This document shows positions 23,590 to 30,819 of a stretch of 44,783 nt of DNA, piece after piece. Location: IMG/VR virus record IMGVR_UViG_3300020202_000113, positions 1-44,783 of that record. One strand, 5' to 3'. This stretch comes from a virus. The notes beneath the pieces are model-generated. The model saw only the letters and a list, made by a program, of their open reading frames with translations, had not been told where the DNA came from and did not search any database. A program made the translations under genes and the position numbers. Position 1 is the stretch's first letter. Every line of letters begins with the position of its first letter.

Positions 23590-25224
23590 TTAGAAGGCGG
23601 GCTTCTCGTCGGCACCGGCCGGGAAGAAGTCCTCGGTCACCTCGGAGAGGCGCGCCGTCTTGTCGTCGTACTTGAGCTGCCCCGCCACCCCGGCTTGGCC
23701 GGTCCAGCGGTTCTTCAGAATGCGGATGGTGGTCAGGTTGCTCTTCTCGGTAGATTGCTGGTCACGCTCCAGGCCGATCACGAGGTCCGAGAGCTGGCCG
23801 ATGGCGGCCGACCCACGGAGTTGCGCGAGACTGGTCTGGGCCCCCTCTTCATGGCCCCTGCCCTCTGGCCGCTTGAGGTGACTCACAAGGATCATCCCCA
23901 CGCCCGTCTCTTGAACGAGGGATCGAAGAGCCGTCATCGTGTTATCAATTAGTCGTCGCTCATCTCCGTCTCCATTTCCGGAGACCACGATGGAGAGGTG
24001 GTCGAGAACGATCCATCCACAATTACAACCGCGAGCCAGGTAACGAACCTTAGAAACAAGGTTGTCACTATCGAGACTGCCGAAGTGGTCATACAGATAG
24101 CAATGACCAGACCCAACAGTCCCATCGAAAGCCTTTCGAAGGTCTTCATCGGACACTCCTTCGCGGGACAGATGGAGGGGTTTGTTGAGCTCGATACCGA
24201 TAAGGCCTAAGGCCGTCCTCTTGGTGCTCTCTTCAAGCGCGATGTACCCGACGGTCTCACCACGCTTCATGAGGTAGTGAGCAATCTCGCGGCACACCTG
24301 ACTCTTCCCGATCCCTGACCCCGCGGTGAACGTCACGAGCTCCCCGCGGCGCATGCCTCGGGTCTTCTCGTTCAGCTTCTCCCACGGGTAGGGCACCGAG
24401 ACGACGTGATCTTCCTTGCTGATGGCGTCCCAGAGGTCGACACCAGCCACGATCCCGTCGGGGCGGAACGTCTTAGCGTTCCACATGGCCGTTAGGACTT
24501 CAGCCCCACGCCCCGCCTGGAGCATCTCGTTGGCGTCTTTCAGGGGGAGCTGGGCGATCTTGGCCTGGCCGGGCCGCAGCAGCGCCGCGCATTCCTTGGC
24601 GGCCGGGATGCCGTGCTCGTCGTTGTCGAACATGAAGACAACCGACTCGAAGCCTTCCAACCACCCGAGGGCCTTCTGGATTGCCTTCTTGGCCCCCTGC
24701 GCCCCGTTCGGTACGGACACCACGGGCCACCGGTTATTCTGAAGCTGGCTCACTGAGAGGGCGTCGATTTCCCCCTCTGTGATGACTACCATCTTGCCGC
24801 TGTTGCCCCAAAGCCACTGGCCGTAGAGACCGGCGGACTTCATGTCACCAAGAGCGATGAAGTCCTTGTCGGCGGTGCGGACCTTCTGAGCGATGACCTG
24901 GCCCTGATCGTTGCAGTAGTTAGCTACTTGAACATCCTGGCCCTTAAACTCTGAGACGTGGTAGCGCCACTTCTTACACGTCTCCTCCGAGAGCTTGCGC
25001 TTCTCGATAGCCATGGGCTCACCGAGCGGGATGAGGTCCCCCGACATTTTCTTCCTTTGAGTGTGAGGTTGGGCGCTGGGCTCCGAGCCGTGCTCGTAGT
25101 GCCCGCACCCGAAGCAGTAGCCGTGACCGTCTGTGTAGCGCCCGAGGTTGTCATTCGAGCCACACGCGGGGCACGGCTCGTGGCCAATGCAGGTGGAGCT
25201 ATCGTTTGAGGAAGTACCGTGCAT
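23590..25224 (-). CDS. DNA primase-helicase, T7 gp4-like
   Basis: From ATG 25222-25224 the protein has 544 residues (T7 gp4 has 566). The N-terminus has a four-cysteine zinc finger (C18, C21, C37, C40). The primase TOPRIM region shows VVITEGEIDALSVSQL and VVFMFDNDEHG. The helicase part has Walker A AGSGIGKSQV and Walker B WIVLDHLSIVV, followed by RGSAAIGQLSDLVIGLERDQ. It makes RNA primers and unwinds DNA as a hexamer. The acidic C-terminus is short but ends in Phe, as in T7 gp4, where it contacts the polymerase. Confidence 0.95.
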   Translation of the reverse strand: MHGTSSNDSSTCIGHEPCPACGSNDNLGRYTDGHGYCFGCGHYEHGSEPSAQPHTQRKKMSGDLIPLGEPMAIEKRKLSEETCKKWRYHVSEFKGQDVQVANYCNDQGQVIAQKVRTADKDFIALGDMKSAGLYGQWLWGNSGKMVVITEGEIDALSVSQLQNNRWPVVSVPNGAQGAKKAIQKALGWLEGFESVVFMFDNDEHGIPAAKECAALLRPGQAKIAQLPLKDANEMLQAGRGAEVLTAMWNAKTFRPDGIVAGVDLWDAISKEDHVVSVPYPWEKLNEKTRGMRRGELVTFTAGSGIGKSQVCREIAHYLMKRGETVGYIALEESTKRTALGLIGIELNKPLHLSREGVSDEDLRKAFDGTVGSGHCYLYDHFGSLDSDNLVSKVRYLARGCNCGWIVLDHLSIVVSGNGDGDERRLIDNTMTALRSLVQETGVGMILVSHLKRPEGRGHEEGAQTSLAQLRGSAAIGQLSDLVIGLERDQQSTEKSNLTTIRILKNRWTGQAGVAGQLKYDDKTARLSEVTEDFFPAGADEKPAF

Positions 25225-25435
25225 AGGTCTTCCCCTTGGCGTCACGCCGCATTTCAGTACGGAACTTGTAGCCGTCGCGCTTCAGGTCGTAGATACGAGC
25301 CCCGAGGCGCCAGCAGCGAAACATTCCAACGGCCTCCAGCGGGCTAATGCCACGCCGCTTGCCGGTGACCGGATCGGTCTGGTGGAGGTAGGCGAGAATC
25401 TCGTCCTTCTGGGAAACTTTAGCGACCATCGTCAT
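25199..25435 (-). CDS. Small helix-turn-helix protein (78 aa)
   Basis: The ATG at 25433-25435 overlaps the stop of the lysozyme-like gene (ATGA). The 78 residues follow the pattern of small phage HTH proteins: KDEILAYLHQTDPVTGKRRGISPLEA, then WRLGARIYDLKRDGYKFRTE and a basic end. The middle probably forms a winged helix that binds DNA. It overlaps the primase-helicase start by 26 bases. It may tune transcription or act in replication. Confidence 0.75.
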   Translation of the reverse strand: MTMVAKVSQKDEILAYLHQTDPVTGKRRGISPLEAVGMFRCWRLGARIYDLKRDGYKFRTEMRRDAKGKTYARYFLKR

Positions 25436-25821
25436 TCGATGGTTCCTTTCAGTTGAGTCACAACGGCCTCGGGGATCACGGTATTGAACTCCAGAGTTGC
25501 CTCGGGGTATTCCTGCCGGAGCTCCATCACGAGGTCCTTGAGGGATGAACTTTGCTCGATGGTGAAGGGCGGCTCGCCCATTCCTCCGACCAAACAAATA
25601 GAAACCGTCAGAGCATTCAGCCGGGTACCGAGACCCATGGCGTGGTTCTCGTAATCACGCCCCTTCTCAATCTGACCGCTACGCCTGATGACGAAGTGGT
25701 GGAGACACTCGAACCAGCCAGCCTTGCGATGGCGGAGGTCGAGCTCTTTGAGGGTGAGGTCTTCGGTAGGCTGGGTGTTGGATGCGGTGACGGTGATGAA
25801 GTCAGTACGCAGACGCTTCAC
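25432..25821 (-). CDS. T7 lysozyme-like protein lacking the amidase residues
   Basis: The 129-residue product (GTG start, overlapping the previous stop) aligns through most of T7 gp3.5: RKAGWFECLHHFVIRRSG, IEKGRD and TVSICLVGG are clear family matches. In T7 the enzyme binds zinc through His17, His122 and Cys130 and uses Tyr46 and Lys128. Here the aligned residues are Thr12, Asn113, Val120, His41 and Glu118, so every key residue is changed and the protein is truncated. Amidase activity is therefore unlikely. T7 lysozyme also binds and inhibits its RNA polymerase; that role may be what is kept. The latter is inference. Confidence 0.85.
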   Translation of the reverse strand: MKRLRTDFITVTASNTQPTEDLTLKELDLRHRKAGWFECLHHFVIRRSGQIEKGRDYENHAMGLGTRLNALTVSICLVGGMGEPPFTIEQSSSLKDLVMELRQEYPEATLEFNTVIPEAVVTQLKGTIE

Positions 25822-26093
25822 ACCCGCTCTCCCGGCACAATTATCGAGCCACCCCAGCGGTAAACGCGTGTCCCTTTGCCAGGAAGCTTAGTGACTTCGA
25901 GGGTTAGGCCGTTGTGGCGCGTGAGGAATGAAGCAAGGCCGCGAGTGGCCTGAAACTTTAGCCTCTCAACGAGTTCCTTCTCACCACACTGGTTTACTAG
26001 TTCTTCGCGGACTTCAGAAAAGGACTCAAAGCGCCGAAGTAGACCAGCTTCCTGGAGTAATTCGTATGCCTCAGTTACGGTTGGTTGGCTCAT
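25818..26093 (-). CDS. Hypothetical 91-aa protein between endonuclease I and the lysozyme-like gene
   Basis: From ATG 26091-26093 the product has 91 residues, beginning MSQPTVTEAYELLQEAGLL. The N-terminal half is helical and may be a winged-helix or HTH domain (EAYELLQEAGLLRRFESF); the C-terminal half has strands (GLTLEVTKLPGKGTRVYRW). It overlaps endonuclease I by 23 bases and the next GTG by four. No family is recognised. Confidence 0.65.
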   Translation of the reverse strand: MSQPTVTEAYELLQEAGLLRRFESFSEVREELVNQCGEKELVERLKFQATRGLASFLTRHNGLTLEVTKLPGKGTRVYRWGGSIIVPGERV

Positions 26094-26484
26094 CGATCCA
26101 CTCTTTCGGGATGTGCTTATCCGCGAACTTGAAGCCGTTCTTGATGCACCAATCGGCGTAGGTGGTGGCAGACCCCTTGTTGATCCGGTTCCGGGAGTTC
26201 CCGAAGACAAACCGAATATCAATTTCGGGGTGCTGTGCCTTCACTAAGAGGTGCTTCTTCCGGTCCTCGGCGATGAGGTACCCCTTGGTCTCAATGAAGA
26301 TTCCATTGGGGAGGCGGAAGTCGGGGTGGTACTTGTGCCGCTTCGCCGGCTTCTCGTACTCGATGACTTCGACCTCATACTCAACAGGAACGCCCAGGGC
26401 TTTTAGCTCCTGGGCGATCCGCTCCTCGAACCCGGACTTGTAGGCCGCGCTAGAAGTTGCCGCGCTGCTTCTTGGTCGTGTCAT
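26071..26484 (-). CDS. Endonuclease I (Holliday junction resolvase), T7 gp3-like
   Basis: From ATG 26482-26484 the product has 137 residues. Catalytic residues fall exactly at the T7 numbers: Glu20, Asp55, Glu65 and Lys67, in GFEERIAQELK and YHPDFRLPNGIFIETKGYL; this supports the chosen start. The enzyme cuts four-way junctions and branched DNA and helps degrade host DNA. The gene overlaps the end of the ssDNA-binding protein gene and lies in the T7 order (2.5, 3, 3.5, 4). Confidence 0.94.
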   Translation of the reverse strand: MTRPRSSAATSSAAYKSGFEERIAQELKALGVPVEYEVEVIEYEKPAKRHKYHPDFRLPNGIFIETKGYLIAEDRKKHLLVKAQHPEIDIRFVFGNSRNRINKGSATTYADWCIKNGFKFADKHIPKEWIDEPTNRN

Positions 26485-27154
26485 CGGGCTTCCCCTCAGG
26501 GGCCGCAGTCTCGTCCTTGAAAGGCTCGGGAGCGGCCTCGGGCTTCTCCTCGGCGTGCTCGTAACCCTCCTCCTGGGCGAATCCGAAGCGGCTGGCGTTG
26601 CCACTGCCGCGGGTCACGAGGTCGATCACCTGCACCGCCTCCAGGCGGAAGCTGGCGCCGGCCTTCTTGTCGGCCGCGGCGAAGTACGGCGTGATCTGGT
26701 AGGCAACCTTGATCTGGCTGCCGCCCCACACGTCGACCTTGATGGGCTTACCCTTGGCGTCGAACATCGGGACGTTGAGCTTCTTCTTCTCATCCGTCTT
26801 CTTGTCCGTGTAGCCACCGTTCATCTTGAAGGCGATGAGGTAGTAGCCGGTGGGCTGGTCGTTATCGTCCTTGTCCAGGGCGTAGGCAGGCTCGGCCTTC
26901 TGGATAACAATGGCCTTGCCCTTCGAGTCGGTCTTGCCCTTGTGCAGCTCCACCTGCTCCTGGTAGGACTCTTCGGCCACTTTCTCGGCCTTGGCGAGGA
27001 TGGCCTCGGCCTCCTCCTTGGTCAGGCGCAGCTTCACGCTGTACTCGCCGTGGTCCTTCTTGAACTTGAAGTCTGGCTCAGAGAGCCTGGGGAAGACGGC
27101 GGTGCCCACGGGGGTGGTGAATCGCTCGTACTTCTTCTTGGGGTTGGTAGGCAT
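26450..27154 (-). CDS. Single-stranded DNA-binding protein, gp2.5-like
   Basis: The 234-residue protein matches T7 gp2.5 (232 aa) in size, position and layout: an OB-type core with FTTPVGTAVFPRLSEPDF and an acidic region toward the C-terminus (HAEEKPEAAPEPFKDE). It ends in Phe, as gp2.5 does, but the last residues are basic (TTKKQRGNF), which is unusual because gp2.5 ends in an acidic patch plus Phe. It coats single strands and organises the replisome. The start overlaps the upstream stop by one base. Confidence 0.88.
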   Translation of the reverse strand: MPTNPKKKYERFTTPVGTAVFPRLSEPDFKFKKDHGEYSVKLRLTKEEAEAILAKAEKVAEESYQEQVELHKGKTDSKGKAIVIQKAEPAYALDKDDNDQPTGYYLIAFKMNGGYTDKKTDEKKKLNVPMFDAKGKPIKVDVWGGSQIKVAYQITPYFAAADKKAGASFRLEAVQVIDLVTRGSGNASRFGFAQEEGYEHAEEKPEAAPEPFKDETAAPEGKPDDTTKKQRGNF

Positions 27155-27420
27155 TAGAAACTAATCCTAGTATTGGTGACGTCGAACATACCCACCGCGT
27201 TCTTCGGGTGGTTAGCAACAACCTTTTGAAGGGCGGAGTACAGCTCGCCCCCCGTGTATGGCAGCCCCGCGTACTCCCAATTTTTCTTGTTCGTACTTCC
27301 GAGGAGCATCTTGATGAAGAGTGCCTCATCGGGGGTAAGGGTCAGGACCACCTGAGTCTCCTGCTCCTCAACCTCCTTCATGACGAGGCGAGTGGTCGTC
27401 TGAGTCGTGGCCGTAGCCAT
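27154..27420 (-). CDS. Hypothetical 88-aa protein
   Basis: The gene fits by one-base overlaps (TAATG) on both sides between ligase and ssDNA-binding protein. The product has a Thr-rich start, a stretch TQVVLTLTPDEALFIKMLL typical of small phage or host proteins with a helix in the middle, and YTGGELYSALQKVV. No function is recognised. The place suggests a small replication-region protein. Confidence 0.65.
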   Translation of the reverse strand: MATATTQTTTRLVMKEVEEQETQVVLTLTPDEALFIKMLLGSTNKKNWEYAGLPYTGGELYSALQKVVANHPKNAVGMFDVTNTRISF

Positions 27421-27971
27421 TAGTTATTTCCTTTGGGTTTCTCGTCATCAACCAGCGTCTTCTTGAAGCGCTGCTTTGATGCGGTGTGATAAATGACGAT
27501 GCCTTCGGGGCTCATGAAGCCTTGCGCAGCCTCCGAACCGTGATTCTCCAAAGACCACAGGGCATCGGTGATCGCCTCTTCTAAGAAGTCCCCGACGTAT
27601 AGAGTAGGAACCACACCACAGCACTTGGGAGCGGTCTCGGTATTCCACCTGCCCACGTTGAAGAGGGAGAATCGCTTCTCCTTCAGACCGTAGCCCCGCT
27701 GAATGCCAAGGCCCCACCACTCACCGTAGTGTCTACCTGGCCCCAGCTTCAGGAGCTCCTCCTGGTTCTCCGTGGCCCACTTGCAGAATCCGAAGTTGTC
27801 ATTGTCCAGAGTAAGCCAGCGATTTCGGCTGCCGACCTTCATGGTCAGGCCGTCCTCGCTGATGTAGACCTGGGCGTTGGTGCCGTCGATCTTTTCGGTT
27901 ATAACAATCTCCCGCGAGAGCCGGGGGATTTTCTCGAACGCCACAAAGGGGACTTCGAGAGTCGTATCCAT
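27420..27971 (-). CDS. RNA-ligase-family (nucleotidyltransferase) ligase, short form
   Basis: The 183-residue protein carries the covalent nucleotidyltransferase motifs: motif I EKIDGTN with Lys27 as AMP acceptor, a middle GEWWGLGIQRGY (motif III region), motif IV SPEGIVIYH and motif V KQRFKKT. These fit the Rnl2/T4-like RNA ligase family better than T7 DNA ligase (359 aa), and no separate DNA ligase is seen. It could seal DNA nicks in T7 gp1.3 position or repair RNA; two phage tRNAs make RNA repair plausible. Transcription may start at the promoter-like site just upstream. Confidence 0.82.
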   Translation of the reverse strand: MDTTLEVPFVAFEKIPRLSREIVITEKIDGTNAQVYISEDGLTMKVGSRNRWLTLDNDNFGFCKWATENQEELLKLGPGRHYGEWWGLGIQRGYGLKEKRFSLFNVGRWNTETAPKCCGVVPTLYVGDFLEEAITDALWSLENHGSEAAQGFMSPEGIVIYHTASKQRFKKTLVDDEKPKGNN

Positions 27972-27984
27972 AATGCCTTTCTAA

Positions 27985-28012
27985 GTTCTATAACATAGCA
28001 ACTTCGATGAAA
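27985..28012 (-). promoter_or_regulatory. Promoter-like site upstream of the ligase gene
   Basis: The short gap after the RNA polymerase stop has a half site of the early palindrome and an extended -10-like string TGCTATGTT on the minus strand, with TTGCTT 18 bases before TATGTT. The same TGCTATGTT stands at 37985-37993. It may start transcription of the replication genes. Confidence 0.35.
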
Positions 28013-28013
28013 A

Positions 28014-30575
28014 TTAAGCAAAGAAGAAGTCGGACTGGAGCACCAGGTTGATGTCCAGGGACCCCTTCTTCGGCAGCGGAGGAAGCTCGATGCCCTCCGG
28101 CAGCCCCTTCTGAATCTCATCTCGGAAGTCCTTCAGGACATCCTGCTGATACATCTGGCAGAACGCCTGCCGGAGACACTCACGTAGCGCATCGGTGTCC
28201 GCTGCGTGGGTGCCGTAGCTATCATGAATCATTGCGAACGACTCGATGCCGAAGGCGGCCGCGGCATCCACCGTGAACATGAGGGCCGCTGCGTCCAAGC
28301 TATGGACGAAGTTCGGGCTGATGCCCTGGGCCTGCCGCCGCTTATCGATGCTCTCCGCCAGCTCCTCTTCGAGGATCAGCTTCACCACCGAGCCACCAAT
28401 CGTCGTATCCACCCGCCGCTTGTTCACATTGGGGTACGCCTGCTGCACCTTGAACCCGCTGGGGGCCGTCCAGTTCAACGGGCGAGACTCCTTAGAGACG
28501 ATCTGGCTGACCTTCTGAAGCCAATTCATGGCATCCCGAGCCGCCACCACGGTCTCCTGGATGGCATCCCAGAGGAGCCCCGCAAGGAACTGGCAGGCGC
28601 GGAAGAGCTCCTTCGAGTCACTGAAGGGGTTCAGCAGGCCTGGCTCGTTCTTGAGGCGCTCCGTGACGTGCTCAATAAGGTACTTCCGAGCGCTGTGCCG
28701 GGTGCCGCCGTAGGGCACCACCATCACGGGCCTCTTCGCCGTCTTTCGAGTGATCCCGAAGGTCAACCAGACGTGGGCGAGGGTAGACCCGTTGGCCTTC
28801 AGCTTCTCGATGGTCCGCTCCGCCACCAAGGCATAGATGTCGCGCGGCTTGTCACTGGGGACAAGGTTCGTCGCGGCGCCGCCCACAGGGTCACGAAGCA
28901 TGGCCGAGAAGTGCTGGAGGCCATTGCAGCTCCCGTCGAGTGCGATGGGCAAGTGAGAGACGAAGCCGAAGCCACGCTCCACGAAGCCAGCCCACTCGAT
29001 GCAGAAGGCCAAGAACTGCCACGCCTTCTCCCCGTTGTCCGCCATCACCCACCACCGGTAATCCAAGGGTGCCTTAGCGGACATCACAATGCGCTCTTGG
29101 TTCTCCCTGACCCACTGCACGCGGTCCTCTAGGGACACCTTGTCGTAGCCCCACAGGTTAGCCCCGTGGATAGCAAGCCAGTCGGCTGCCCGCTGATCCA
29201 GGATGGGCTTCCCCTGGGCGAAGGTCAGGAGCCCCTTCGAGATGTCGTGCCCCTGGGGATTCAGGCCCACGGGTACCGAGTACACGCGCCCTCGGAAGTC
29301 GAGGGTGTACGGGAAATAGATGGCCGCTTCAGAGGCGAACTTCTCAGCCATCCGGATGGTCTGCTCGACCTGAAGGCGCTTCGAACCGAGCTTGAAGTTG
29401 GCCTTCATGACCGCGCTGGCCTGCCGCTTCCACTTGTCGCGCGCTTCCTTGTTGGTGTCGATGTCGAGCGGCTTACTGGGCTTCGGCTCGTTCTCGCGGG
29501 GCGGCATGTCACCGACCACCGCGTTGGAGTTACGCCACACCTCCACCATGGCCTCAAGGACCGGCCGGTTGACCTTCCAGGGGGTATTCTGGATGGCGTT
29601 GAGAGAGCTGTAGACGAGACCGAGGTCGGTCGAGCGAAGCTCCTCCTGGTAGTGTTTGTTACGGGACTTCACCAGCTTGAGGCGCGAGAGTGGGTGATTC
29701 TCCGGGCTGGAGCCACCTTCGTTCCGCTTCGACAGCGTTTCGCTCGTCACCTGAGCCCCACCCCCTCCACCGAGGTACCCACCACCAGACGGCTTCGTCC
29801 AGGGCACCGGAGGGATAATCATCGGCTGGTACAGGGCACACATGAGCTCGCCGTAGCCAGTCTTGTTCTTGATCCACTCCAGGGTCGTCTCGGTGGCCGC
29901 GAGGTAGTACTCCTTCTTGCCCCGGTTCACAAACATCTGGGTGGTCACCACGCCGGTGGAGGCTTCGACAATCTCAATGAGCTTGATGCCCAGGTGCAGC
30001 TTGTCGGAAGCAGCCCAGTCCTCCCAAGGCACCCCCTTCTTGTTCATGGCATGGATGAGCACCTGACGCTTGTAGGCGTAGTGCGAAGAGTCCTTGTTGA
30101 GGCGCTCGGCGATGGTCAGGGCATAGCCCCTCAGGCTGCCCTCCTGGCCGGTCTTGGGGTTGATCGCCTTGGCCTCTTCGAAGGCCTGGAAGCGAACCTC
30201 GTCTTCGATCATCCCCCCGAGACGCACGGCCACGGCCTGAAGACGCTGCCGGCGGGTGATCCCGTCGAGGACCGCCTTGGCTGCCATGAAAGCGGCCACC
30301 TCCGGTTCGATGAGCTCCAGGTACCGGACTGCGATGGCTCGGGCAGCTCGCCCGTCCTTCTTCACCAGAGCGATGAAGCCCTCGATGCCCTTGGTAACTG
30401 GCTCGATGGTGGTCGTCAGGAGGTGGTGTCCGTAGCAGGTCTCCGTCTCCCGGTTGTGGAGCTGGGCCTCGGTGATCGCGGTACGGAAGCGGCGAACGCC
30501 CTGGGCCCGCATGTCGGCCTCAAGGGCCAGCTCCCGTTCGATAAGTGGGTCTGCGTTGAGAGTCTCGGTCGTCAT
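28014..30575 (-). CDS. Single-subunit DNA-directed RNA polymerase, T7 gp1-like
   Basis: From ATG 30573-30575 (GGGAG upstream) the protein has 853 residues (T7 RNAP 883). The catalytic residues are all visible: Asp547 in DGSCNGLQHFSAML, Arg610 and Lys614 in RKTAKRPVM, Tyr622 in VPYGG, and His784-Asp785 in HDSYGT. The specificity region after FKVQQAYPNVNKRR is shorter than in T7, so its promoters should differ from TAATACGACTCACTATA. The frame upstream of this ATG only covers arm-type att repeats. It transcribes the middle and late genes. Confidence 0.96.
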   Translation of the reverse strand: MTTETLNADPLIERELALEADMRAQGVRRFRTAITEAQLHNRETETCYGHHLLTTTIEPVTKGIEGFIALVKKDGRAARAIAVRYLELIEPEVAAFMAAKAVLDGITRRQRLQAVAVRLGGMIEDEVRFQAFEEAKAINPKTGQEGSLRGYALTIAERLNKDSSHYAYKRQVLIHAMNKKGVPWEDWAASDKLHLGIKLIEIVEASTGVVTTQMFVNRGKKEYYLAATETTLEWIKNKTGYGELMCALYQPMIIPPVPWTKPSGGGYLGGGGGAQVTSETLSKRNEGGSSPENHPLSRLKLVKSRNKHYQEELRSTDLGLVYSSLNAIQNTPWKVNRPVLEAMVEVWRNSNAVVGDMPPRENEPKPSKPLDIDTNKEARDKWKRQASAVMKANFKLGSKRLQVEQTIRMAEKFASEAAIYFPYTLDFRGRVYSVPVGLNPQGHDISKGLLTFAQGKPILDQRAADWLAIHGANLWGYDKVSLEDRVQWVRENQERIVMSAKAPLDYRWWVMADNGEKAWQFLAFCIEWAGFVERGFGFVSHLPIALDGSCNGLQHFSAMLRDPVGGAATNLVPSDKPRDIYALVAERTIEKLKANGSTLAHVWLTFGITRKTAKRPVMVVPYGGTRHSARKYLIEHVTERLKNEPGLLNPFSDSKELFRACQFLAGLLWDAIQETVVAARDAMNWLQKVSQIVSKESRPLNWTAPSGFKVQQAYPNVNKRRVDTTIGGSVVKLILEEELAESIDKRRQAQGISPNFVHSLDAAALMFTVDAAAAFGIESFAMIHDSYGTHAADTDALRECLRQAFCQMYQQDVLKDFRDEIQKGLPEGIELPPLPKKGSLDINLVLQSDFFFA

Positions 30576-30611
30576 GTGGCGGTTCTCCCAGCATGAATGG
30601 GGGGCTATCTG

Positions 30612-30643
30612 CGTGGCAACCCTGTGGCAAGCTGTCTGCCACA
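30612..30643. other. Arm-type integrase-site candidates (polymerase side)
   Basis: Three copies of the octamer-like CGTGGCAA/TGTGGCA motif are seen at 30612-30619, 30623-30630 and, inverted, 30637-30643. The same motif occurs six times on the other side of the attP core. Direct TGTGGCA repeats on both sides are what arm-type sites of a lambda-type integrase look like. Confidence 0.6.
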
Positions 30644-30754
30644 TGGTATCTCATTGCAGATTCTATGTATCGCATCTCGGTTAGTCAATCGGCACCTTTC
30701 GCCTTATCCTATCAACATGTTACGATGATATTGAACAACCTATGTGACTGAGCC

Positions 30755-30800
30755 TCAGATTTTGGCTCTCTCATTCCTGGTTCGAATCCAGGCGGGGTAA
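30755..30800 (+). other. attP core candidate: 3' part of a tRNA gene
   Basis: The plus strand has a full T arm CCTGG-TTCGAAT-CCAGG (30776-30792), then the acceptor strand CGGGGTA and a likely discriminator A, preceded by an anticodon-arm-like ATTTTGGCTCTCTCATT. No 5' half is present, so it is not a working tRNA. Phages that integrate in tRNA genes carry just such a 3' copy to restore the host gene. It lies between integrase and RNA polymerase. The tRNA type cannot be fixed; a Gln-type anticodon (TTG) is possible. Confidence 0.8.
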
Positions 30801-30810
30801 TTGTTACCCC
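30794..30810. other. Short inverted repeat at the attP core edge
   Basis: GGGGTAA and TTACCCC form a 7-bp perfect stem with a 3-base loop exactly at the end of the tRNA-like segment, and three bases of CTT follow. It may be a terminator for the host tRNA after integration or for integrase transcription. Confidence 0.5.
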
Positions 30811-30819
30811 TTGTAGCTA

